Shown: piece by piece, positions 55,398 to 64,000 of the stretch
How positions within the stretch are numbered: position 1 is the stretch's first letter
Layout of the letters: each line of letters opens with the position of its first letter
Source of the DNA: Fistulifera solaris
Lineage: Eukaryota; Bacillariophyta; Bacillariophyceae; Naviculales; Stauroneidaceae
DNA length: 64,000 nucleotides
Assembly: GCA_030295235.1 (NCBI GenBank)
Contig: AP026151.1
Location: 248,001 to 312,000, forward strand
Direction of reading: 5' to 3'
Notes under the pieces: generated by a model
What the model saw: the letters and a program-made list of their open reading frames with translations, nothing else
What the model was told of the DNA's origin: nothing
The model's database searches: none
Position numbers and translations under genes: made by a program

Positions 55398-56712
55398 ATG
55401 ATCATCACTCTATCAAGAAAACAAAATGGATCGATTTTGCGATGGATATTTCTGTGTATCTTCTGGAATAACAACTTTCATTCCGTCACAGCGTTTACGT
55501 CACTGCGGTCACCTCAGCTATTTACGACAACTCGAACGATTCGAGATTATTCAACAATTGTTGCCAATGCTCTACCCAAAATCGAAGATTGGGAAATTCT
55601 AGACAATGGGCGTGTTGTTGGAACCATATTCGATCACCCAACTCTTCCGAATGGAGATACAATCACGACATCACCCATTACGCGACCCGGATCGGCGGCT
55701 CCGCGAAAAACCGTCACGACGATTTCGGGGAGCAAGTATCAGTTAGGAACACCCGTCACCGCCAATGCTGGATTACAGAAAGGAGATGTCAGTTTGGCCG
55801 AGTTGCAAAAACGAGCCCGTGTGGCATTTGATCTGACAGGGGATATAGTCGGCGAAAACGGAAGGGAAATACTTGCTGGCTGGTAAACCCAGCCAAAGTA
55901 CGTCCGGGAAATCCATGATTTTCAAAGCCTACATGTGCGATGACGATGAACTTCCCACGGGCTCCGCTTTGACCATCAAGATTTCGAAAAATTGGGAAGC
56001 CATTGAACGAGAAGCGGAAAATTATGCTAGAATCACGAAGGCAGGATTTCTACGAGGTCAATTTGTGGAACTACTCGATTACCTCCCCGATGCCGCCGTC
56101 TACTCAAAACGTTTTAAGAATCAATCGGCACTGGTCATGGAACGAGGTGCGATCGACTTGAAACGGTACATATCCGTTAATGGGCAGCTGGAAGGGCGGC
56201 GTCTTCGCGATGCAGCAGCGGCGGCGGCGCAGTGTATACAAGCGATTCATTCCTCGAAACTCGTGTGGACGGACATGAAGACGGAGAACTTTGTCGTAGA
56301 TGCTTCGGGTCTCGTTAAAGGTATTGATTTAGAGTCCGCCATGGCAGTCAAAGGCAACCCTGTTGACTACAGCCCTGAAGGCACACCTCCCGAGTTCGCT
56401 ACTGCCTTTCTCGCGGGTGAAGGACCGGAGTTCATCTTAGAGTACTCGTACGATATTTGGTCGTTTGGTATGCTATTGTATGAATTGGCGGTGGGTCGAG
56501 GATACTTTGATGGGAAGAAACCCGTACAGATCATCAAGTCTTTACGGGATGGTCTAGACATTGACCTGTCAGCCATTGAAGACCCCAAACTTAAATCTTT
56601 GATCGATCGATGTCTCACAATTGAACCGTCGAAACGTCCGAATATCTACGAAGTATTACTGCACCCCTTTTTCCTTACCACAGGGTTGGGACCGCTTAGC
56701 TTTGGGAAATAA
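55398..56712 (+). CDS. Plastid-directed protein kinase-like protein, one frame slip
   Basis: The N-terminus has a hydrophobic leader and VTAFTSLRSPQLF, a diatom plastid motif. An N-terminal domain of about 90 residues (WEILDNGRVVGTIFDHPTLP) is followed by the kinase region. A one-base slip lies in GGG at 55864-55866, after which the other frame reads KYLLAGKPSQSTSGKSMIFK. Kinase landmarks are ALTIKIS (VAIK-type Lys), LVWTDMKTENFVV (catalytic-loop Asp, Lys and Asn, with WTD in place of HRD), GIDLESA where DFG would be, then YSYDIWSFGMLLYELAVGR and RCLTIEPSKRPN. The key Lys, Asp and Asn are present and the DFG Asp is kept as DLE, so activity is possible. Joined length is about 437 residues. Confidence 0.75.
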
Positions 56713-56956
56713 GCATTAAGAAGAAATACTATAAGCCTGTTCTTTCTGCTTCAAGATTATATTTTATTCCTTAGTAAGCAAGCCCTCTTACGTTATCTAG
56801 CTGATTCACTACATTTTAATTAGCAAGTACTTTTCCGCCAAAATTAGAACTGAAACAATCGACCAAACCTCGTGTTGCCTTTTTGTACAAAAGCTCCACC
56901 ATGACGGAACACAGCTCCCCCGCGGCCGAAGAAACCACGTCCAGTGACCGGTTCGG

Positions 56957-57852
56957 CTACCTCCCCACGTTGGACGTGGTAGCTTTGTAACCGTACTCTT
57001 CGGCCACACGAAAGTCCGCCGCGTTTTCTTCACTTTGTTTCTTCACCCAGCTGGTCGCCGATTTGAGTGCAGCTTTTGACAAATAGTTCAGAACGGGCCC
57101 GGGCACACTTCCCTTGAGTGAGATATCACACGCATAGAACACCCGCGTTTTCAGTCCACCGTCCCGTTCCTCCAAATGCCAGTGGCCGGAGACATCATCC
57201 ATGTCCGATGTTTTCTCGTAATCGAGTGTCCAAGTCATGCTATCTTGGTGCGGATAGAAAGTATGATCATAATAGGATTCGTACTGGATGGTTGATGATG
57301 TTTGTTATGTCGCCGTAGTGAGAATTAAATACGTCGAACCAGCGAGAACAACAGAAAACACAGTCTTCTACGTACCGAATATCCTGGAATCACACCAAGA
57401 ACCATCTTTGTTTTGATCTTCTTTGCGTTCTCATCACTCTTGTCGACATGATAATTGCTACTGTGGATGACTTTGCCCACTTTTTTCGTACTGAATAACG
57501 AAGCAGAATATTGAGTTTCATGCGACTTTGCTACAAACATACGAAAGACGACTTTGACATGCACTTACTACATTCCCAAGTCCAGAATTTGATTCCAAAC
57601 AGCGGCCTTGGGTGCATCGATATCTTGCACACAAATCGCGCCTCCGGAATTGCCATCACCTTGACTTTGTTTCATGACAGGTTTTCCCTGCGCTAGCTCT
57701 GCCTCATCTTTCGAAGTTAACTCAAGATTGGGAAACGGTCCGGGTGAATAGGGAGTCAATTTGCCCGTGTGATCGTGCGGTTGATTTCGATCGATCTTGG
57801 CTTCGCATATCGTCGCGATGATAGCGATTAGAGAAAAGGGAAACAATTTCAT
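56957..57852 (-). CDS. Secreted START-like (SRPBCC / cyclase-dehydrase) protein
   Basis: Three exons, 57852-57569, 57490-57376 and 57283-56957, with GTAAGT and GTACGT donors and CAG acceptors, join in frame to 241 residues. A signal peptide (MKLFPFSLIAIIATICEA) is followed by GGAICVQDIDAPKAAVWNQI, the start of an SRPBCC helix-grip fold. NYHVDKSDENAKKIKTKMVL, then GVIPGYSYESYYDHTF and SMTWTLDYEKTSDMDDVSGH, lead to GPVLNYLSKAALKSATSWVK, the long C-terminal helix. Such proteins bind lipids or polyketide-like ligands in the helix-grip cavity. Introns of 78 and 92 bases are typical of this genome. The ligand is unknown. Confidence 0.82.
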
Positions 57853-58256
57853 CGAATGTATCTGATTGTAGAGAAATTATAAAGAGTTGAAGTAGTAGTT
57901 GTTGAAAGATACGGAGTAGCTTATTAGGGTCTCTTTATCATAAAACTTTGTATCTGGTTCATGAGAAAGATAAATGCGAGTATTGTCGTCGATAATTTTT
58001 TGCGATGACATCTATTTTGTCGAAATTTGTTATGCTGCGATGCGTGTCTCGCGATCACGAACGATGTTGCGCGTGACCGTATTTACTCCGTATACCGTTA
58101 ACACTAAACAGGAACTGCTAAGGTTAGTGTTATGGCAGTGACTAGAGTTATAACGTTATAACTAGAGTCAATCAACGTGGCTCTACAGCTAATCCGCTAA
58201 TATTTGAGTTATCTATAAAATACAGCGACCGCATCGATCACTTCTACTTGATTGAA
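57853..58256. other. Intergenic with two TACTCCGTA 9-mers
   Basis: TACGGAGTA at 57910-57918 lies about 60 bases upstream of the START-like gene's ATG, and TACTCCGTA is at 58084-58092. Near 58140-58170 ACTAGAGTTATAACGTTATA is locally repetitive. Confidence 0.5.
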
Positions 58257-58508
58257 TTACATCGATCCAATTCCGGTCAACTTCCAGGTCCACTTATCAT
58301 CTTCGGTCTCGATGACAAGAAATCCTTCTGAGACTCCAATCGATGATGGACGGAACTTAACGATGAATTCAGTAGGATCTCCCCGTCCGTTCAAACTTCC
58401 CTCCGTAGGACTAACACTCCACTCCGCGGTGTTAGTATCGTACGTAAAGACTGCACGGAAATACCTCCGTACTAGGTACGGAGTACCTAGTACCAGTACA
58501 AAGTACAC
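58257..58508 (-). CDS. MSP/ASH-like beta-sandwich fragment, probable 3' exon
   Basis: The segment TYDTNTAEWSVSPTEGSLNG, then PTEFIVKFRPSSIGVSEGFL and VIETEDDKWTWKLTG, has the alternating strand pattern and FxVxPxxGxL / VxFxP motif of Ig-like MSP/ASH domains found in cilia- and Hydin-type proteins. Only the last 65 residues are domain-like. A possible GTGCAG acceptor lies just before VFTYDTN, so this may be the final exon of a gene whose 5' part lies in 58.5-58.9 kb, or a remnant. No upstream exon could be joined with confidence. A TACGGAGTA 9-mer lies inside the frame's upstream end (58477-58485). Confidence 0.4.
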   Translation of the reverse strand: MYFVLVLGTPYLVRRYFRAVFTYDTNTAEWSVSPTEGSLNGRGDPTEFIVKFRPSSIGVSEGFLVIETEDDKWTWKLTGIGSM

Positions 58509-58852
58509 AGTAGTCTACGGAGACAAGAACTCGTTTAGAGATTTGCTTTCAACAAGAAGAGTGCTCGTTTCATAATCTTTTCTAAACAATTTAGAACTTG
58601 CGACAACAGCATCTTTAACATGATTTTTAACGCTGTAAGAAAGTCAGCCAGCTATTGGCCTAATCTTGGAAGTTGGTGTAGAATCTAGTTCTGTGAATTC
58701 AAGTTGGGTGCGCGACAATACCCGATCCGAATCACAGTAAATACTTTCCTTGTCCACATCCCGCAAAACGAAACAGGTGCATACTGGATACTGGGGCATG
58801 TGTTGCTTGAAAGTGTACCAACCATTGGCGCAACCCGATACCACGAGTGTCA

Positions 58853-60597
58853 TTATTCCGCTTGCCGCAACCATTCAGCTACCAAGGCAGGTAGTACTGC
58901 GGCATCCAGTCCTGCGTATTGCATCTGGGCGCCCGACAGTGGACGATCCGACCAACTCGAACACTGTTCCTTCTTCGACAGCTCAAAATCCGAGTACAGT
59001 TGCACAATCCTCGCCAGTCCGTTCAACTGTTCACCACCATGTAGCAGTTGGACGTCCAAACACACATTTCGCGGAAGCGCCGCATCCAACCATGTTTCAA
59101 GCTTGGGCAGATCATTGCCCATCGCAAACCCAAAAATCAGACGGGATGGATCAAATAAAATACATTGTACCATATGTTTGATTCTTTGTTGAAATTCCAG
59201 CGAATCTTTTAAGAGATCAAGCACCCACGGCCGTACTTGTCCAGGAATGGCGATCTGCAATGTCGCTACGTGGATCGTTCCATCCGACCGGTTGTACCAC
59301 TCGGTGTCGATCGCCGCTACACGGGACTTCAGCAATGCGTCTTCCAGCAACAAAAGCTCGTCTGACACCGAGTCGACCCAATGTGGCGGTTCCGGTAGAT
59401 GCAGTACACCATCATCCATTCCATATGTCAACGATTGAAAGCGAGCAATAGATTCATGTGCTAGAATCGCATCCAGTTCTTCTCGGCAGTCCAGGATCAA
59501 TGCCTGTACCGCCTGCGAATGATGAGAGCTGTCTTTCGAAACAGTTGCCGCTTCCGAAACGGACTCGCTTCTCCGTGTACCGAGCATTTCGGCAACCAGT
59601 TTTGTCAATAGAACCTTTTCTCTCTTACTGACATCATCGTGGACCGATAAGGATGCAAGATATTGCGCAATGCGAGTCGAGTCCGTATCGAGCGATTGCA
59701 GACGCTGGGCTGCTTCGGGAATCCAGGAGCCTTTTTGTTTGTCGGAGAGCTGCACAATCATCCTAATATCTTGTTGCAACACCGCCAAAGCTGAAGCATC
59801 GTCATTCTCGACAAAGACGTCAATCCGCTTTAGCAATTCCAGTACACAGATCCAAGCATCTTTCACTTGGTTTGTTTCTTCTGCTGACAAGGCATTGGAG
59901 GGTGGCTTGCGTCTCGGCTTCCTGTTGTTTGTGTGCGTCTTGGGCTTCACCACGAGATGCGGATTCTTGCGAAGAAAACTCCCTTGCCGTGACTGTTTCG
60001 TCGTCGGATTCACAGCATGTTCCGTTACAATATCGTCCTCTCGCAACGGTCGATCCAGAAATCGGGGGTCCAGATCACCATACTCTAAAGAATCGGAATG
60101 CGTTGCGCGATAATTCGTCCACTGGACTTGGAGTTGCTCGTAATGACAAATGCGCTCGATCACGTGCGGCAACAAATGCGACGAGGCAATGGAACGAACC
60201 GATTGTCCTTTATTATTGACGATTGTGACACAAGCTCCCTGTTCGAGTAAATAGAGAACAACATCATCCCGACATTTCGTAGCGGCAAAAAGATGGGTGT
60301 TTTGCCGTAACTGAATTCGGCCGTCGAAATGCTGTTAACATTGCAGCCGACGTGCTCTACTAAGAAAACGACATTTTCGATACATCCTTGCCAAGCAGCC
60401 ATGTGTAGAGGATTTTTGCCGGGCAAATCATCCAGTTCCGCGACGGTCCATCCTTCTAAGGCTTGTTGCAGCGTTTCGAGGGATTGAGAGCCAGCGGCGC
60501 GTCCTAATTTGGAAGCATTGCAACGTTGCTGGTCGACGGACAAGGACGAGGAAGTTTGCAGTGATAGTGCCGTCATGAGGAAGACAGAGAGTTGCAT
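58853..60597 (-). CDS. Ankyrin-repeat protein with C-terminal DEDDy 3'-5' exonuclease, one frame slip
   Basis: It starts at 60597 with a signal-like leader (MQLSVFLMTALSLQTSSS). Ankyrin repeats follow: GKNPLHMAAWQGCIENVVFL, then, after a one-base slip in a run of five A on the plus strand (60287-60291), FAATKCRDDVVLYLLEQGAC. A long charged helical middle leads to the exonuclease: VAAIDTEWYNRSDGTIHVAT (Exo I DxE), GNDLPKLETWLD (Exo II) and QMQYAGLDAAVLPAL (Exo III Tyr and Asp). This is the DEDDy set of the Mut-7/WRN-exo/Rrp6 superfamily. It may trim RNA 3' ends. The ankyrin fusion and leader are unusual for this enzyme group. Joined length is about 580 residues. Confidence 0.8.
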
Positions 60598-61199
60598 GAA
60601 GATATTGTCATCTGCTTTCTTTCAACGTTTATGCTCGGTGAGGTGTATTGTTGGCTTTTTCATTTTTTTGCAATGTAGCGGTTCATGACTGAAGCGCAGT
60701 CGTGGCGAAATACGTACAACACTTTATTGGTCAAGACTTTGTAGTGACAAATAAAGACAAAGACTCGCAGGTTTCGTATTTGAAGTCAAAATTATTGCCG
60801 TGCAATGCAAACGCTGCTAACAACTATTTCATTGCCGCAGCCACAAATCAATCTCAATAAGATGCTGAACAGACGATTTGTAGGCAGCATTATTTGTCGC
60901 AGATTATTAGTTCATGACTGAAAGTCAGTCTTGGATAAGTAGACATAGTACACTCTCAATACTCCGTAGTAAATACAGTTGCTTTTACTTTAGACAGACG
61001 AAAATTCAGATCGTTTGTTAACACAATGCGCGACGACGATGATTTTTGTGTTGACGGCAATGTTATACTCGGAGTAGTCTACTGCGGAGTATCATTGTTA
61101 CAATATTTTGATAACATTAACCAGTTCCTGCAACTCAATTTGGTCGTAGAAAGTCAATATTTGTGGTTCTCGGCTCGACACCGTCGGCACAAGAAAAGT
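60598..61199. promoter_or_regulatory. Divergent intergenic region with paired GACTG-N5-CAGTC hairpin motifs
   Basis: GTTCATGACTG followed by AAGCGCAGTC lies at about 60681-60701, and TTCATGACTGAAAGTCAGTC at 60911-60930. Both are inverted repeats GACTG-N5-CAGTC in the same TTCATGACTG context. TACTCCGTA is at 60960-60968. These sit between the divergent ankyrin-exonuclease and aminopeptidase genes, so a promoter role is possible but unproved. The aminopeptidase frame is also open back to 61026. Confidence 0.45.
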
Positions 61200-64000
61200 A
61201 TGACGACCGAAACAGCACGTTTACCGCTCCTTCTGCGACCCCATCACTACGATATACAATACCATACGATTGATTTGGTGCACTATACGTTTACAGGATG
61301 CGTAACGATACACGGGAAAGCACTGCGATCTATTTCAGAACGTGTTTTGATTCTCTTGCATGCCTTGGAATTGCAATTAACCAAGGCTACGTTAGTGCGA
61401 AAGAAAGATCCTTCTGCTGCATGGGAGGCGGAAGAATTTCGGTACAATCTGCGGCAACAAACGTGTGAAATTGTGTTTACGGCTTCGCTCATGGCCCACG
61501 ATGATTACGAATTAATGATCGACTTTCATGGGGTGCTCAATGACAAGATGCACGGATTCTATCGTTCTTCATATACCGCACTCGATGGAAGCACAGTTAC
61601 GATGGCCACTACGCAATTCGAAGCGACGGATGCCCGTCGTGCGTTTCCTTGCTTCGATGAACCAGCAATTAAGGCAACTTTTCAATTGACTGTCACAATT
61701 CCGGCACATCTACAGTGCATATCCAATACACCCATGGCCGCGACATCCACGAGCTATGATAGCCCGTCAAAACTTCTTTTCAAAACCATTCAATTTCAAA
61801 CAACGCCACTCATGTCGACATATCTATTGGCTTGGGTCATTGGACGATTCGATGGTGTGTCGACGACATCTCGTCATATCGTTACAACCGTCTACACGGT
61901 CGAAGGAAAAGCCACACAGGGACAATTTTGTTTGCAAGTTGCATCGAAATGCCTCGATTATTATCAAGATCTGTTCCAGATCCCCTATCCGCTCACCAAG
62001 AGTGATCTGTTGGCCATTCCAGATTTTGCGGCCGGAGCCATGGAGAATTGGGGGTGTGTCACCTATCGAGAAGCCAAGATATTGGTCGATCCGATCCAAA
62101 CGTCGGAAAGTACCAAACGAGCCATTGCGCGGACCGTTTGTCACGAATTGGCGCATCAATGGTTTGGAAATCTCGTCACGATGGATTGGTGGACGCAGTT
62201 GTATCTCAAAGAAGGTGTAGCACGATTTATGGAGTTTGTGGCGCTGGAGCATTTGTTTCCTGAATGGCTCGTCTGGGTAGAATTTGTACAAGGTGTCATG
62301 GGACTGGCCTTGTCGTTGGACTCTATGAAATCCAGTCATCCGGTGGAAGTTCCCGTGAATCACCCCGACGAAATTACGGAGATCTTTGATGCCATTTCGT
62401 ACGCCAAGGGGGCTTCCATTATTCGCATGATTTCGTCGTATATTGGAATGGATGTTTTCATGAAAGGGATGCGTCTGTATTTACAGCGGCATGCGTATGG
62501 AAATGCAGTCACGGCAGATCTCTGGCGGGCGATGGAAGAGGTGTCGGACGTTCCCGTGTCTGATTTTATGATGACATGGACTGTGGAAGTGGGATTCCCT
62601 CTAGTACAAATAGCAGAGGATGGATCCATTCAAACATGTCTATTCATGGGAGGTGGGCCAGAAGTACCTGAAGAAGGTGCAAGTTCGCGATGGCCCATTC
62701 CTGTCACCGCGCGCTTGGAAGGTATGGACGAAATACAAGGACCGTGGGTACTACACGGACCGGACGGAGATGATTCTCTGGAGCTATCGCAGCAGATCAA
62801 ACAATGGGACAGCGCAGGAAAGTGGTTCAAGCTCAATGTTGATCAAACAGGATTCTTTCGCGTCGCGTATTCGCGTCAACAATCGGACCGTTTATCCAAG
62901 ATCATGGATCCGCAGACGAGTCCTTTATCGACTACTGATCGGCTTGGTTTGATATCAGATTGCTTCGCGGCTGGTAAAGCGGGATATTTCTCAATTGTGG
63001 ATGCGCTGACACTGGTGGCCAAGTTTGGGGAACACGAATTGGCAGGTAAGAAAGTCATGTTCGTAGCCGCTTGGTTGTTTATTGTGAGCGATGATCTCAG
63101 TGTCTATATGCTCTTGTTGAAGAGTATGCGGTGTGGCAAGAACTTTCGGAAAATATGGTATCACTGATTTCGATTTATCGATCGGAAGGATTCTTTCCAA
63201 AATTTCAAAAGTTCATCGCCCGTCTTTGCAGTCGACAGTTGGAAATTCTGGGTTGGGACAGCACGCCTGGTGAGAATGCAAGAATCGGAACACTTCGCGC
63301 GAGAGTCATCGGTTTAATGGGATTTACTGGAGACAATGGTGTAATGAAGAAAGCTTGTGAAATTTTCAGTGCCTATAGAAGTGATCCGAAAGGATCACCG
63401 ATTCCAGGTGACTTGCAAGGAGCTATCTTTCGTTGTGCAATTCGATATGATGAAAAGACAGTGTTCGATGGACTGCGCGAGATTTATGAAGGGCCTGGCG
63501 CGTCACCTGAGGAAAAGAGGGAGTGCCTAATGGTGATGGGGAAGGTGAAAGACACGGAATTGCGACTAAAGATGATGGATTACGTTTTCTGGTCGGGCTT
63601 TGTCCGACTACAAGACATTACTTTTGCACTATCATCTTTGGCAACGTCGGATGATGATGGAGGCATGGCCGTGTGGAATTTTTTCAAATCAAATTATGTC
63701 GACTTGTCTAATAAAATAGGAAAGGGATCCAATATTTGGTCGGCGTGCGTTGGGTTATCCGTCAGTGGCCTTACAACGATCGAGACAGCTAATGAGGTAG
63801 AAGCATTCTTTGAAAAGCATCCAGCGGGGTCTGCTAGTCGTCGTCTTGAGCAAGGTTTGGAGGTAGTACGAACCAAGATCATGAGGCGAGAACGAGACCG
63901 CGAAGCGCTACAACTTTTCTGGACGACCTCTTTCCCGACACATAAAATTTGGCGTGTTGTTTTTCATAACGCAACTAGTAAAGACGATGTGCTTGTAAAA
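61200..64000 (+). CDS. M1 aminopeptidase (puromycin-sensitive type), 3' end outside the window
   Basis: The best start is ATG at 61200 (MTTETARLPLLLRPHHYDI); the frame is open to 61026. Exon 1 ends at 63045 (GTAAGA) and exon 2 begins at 63123, a 77-base intron joined in frame; exon 2 is open to the window end, giving at least 908 residues. The M1 landmarks are clear. They are QFEATDARRAFPCFDEPAIK, the exopeptidase motif GAMENWGCVTYRE, and the zinc site HELAHQWFGNLVTMDWWTQL with LKEGVARF, supplying two His and the downstream Glu. The C-terminal ERAP1-like helical domain follows in exon 2. The NEGFASF segment is KEGVARF here, keeping the Glu ligand. Cytosolic peptide trimming is the expected role. 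Confidence 0.92.

Overview
The window reads as nuclear DNA of a diatom, probably a raphid pennate. This is inferred from many proteins with an N-terminal signal peptide followed by a plastid-type transit segment with a conserved Phe or Trp near the cleavage site (VTC2-like HIT protein, GrpE, RimP, thioesterase, DUF1350 protein). Other grounds are short GT-AG introns of about 60-110 bases, compact gene spacing and stramenopile-style families. I cannot name the species.

Layout. Positions 1-2.6 kb hold a broken Ulp1-like protease relic, a small tandem-repeat patch, two hairpins and a MAPEG membrane protein. Positions 2.9-7.0 kb hold three minus-strand members of an unrecognised Cys/His family (CxxC, ADHxPPN, YPQCxxC) and a small protein with a myristoylation-type start; a fourth member lies at 29.3-30.4 kb. 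Positions 7.1-22 kb are dense housekeeping: two-TM protein, VTC2-like HIT protein, PAS-like protein, plastid RimP, nucleolin-like protein, four-TM protein, PRP38, PinX1-like G-patch protein, plastid GrpE, a protein with two bZIP domains and a GT32 glycosyltransferase. Positions 22.6-26.6 kb are gene-poor. Positions 26.7-39.8 kb carry a DUF1350 hydrolase, Sel1-repeat protein, double-hotdog thioesterase, a plant-type 2Fe-2S ferredoxin with an in-frame TGA at a cluster cysteine, an ABCG-like transporter, LSG1 ribosome-export GTPase, rhodanese and a D-cysteine desulfhydrase-like enzyme. Positions 40.1-47.6 kb are a tandem array of four paralogues of an unrecognised LRR-like family, one nearly whole and three decayed. 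Positions 47.7-48.8 kb contain a large GT/CCGTGTGT microsatellite in a duplicated segment. Positions 49-64 kb carry a dead HSL-type hydrolase, an ATP-grasp enzyme, thioredoxin-like protein, DRG GTPase, plastid kinase-like protein, START-like protein, an ankyrin/DEDDy exonuclease and the 5' part of an M1 aminopeptidase that runs off the end.

Several genes serve ribosome biogenesis and RNA (nucleolin, PinX1, LSG1, RimP, DRG, PRP38) and several are plastid-directed, but neighbours do not form pathways; this is an ordinary eukaryotic mixture.

Two cautions. Seven otherwise convincing genes each carry one or two single-base frame slips, mostly in or beside homopolymers, so sequence indels are likely. 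The best leads for something undescribed are the ADHxPPN family, the ferredoxin TGA, the two-bZIP protein, the dispersed TACTCCGTA 9-mer and the palindromic CCAGAAAAT repeat family found at three loci.
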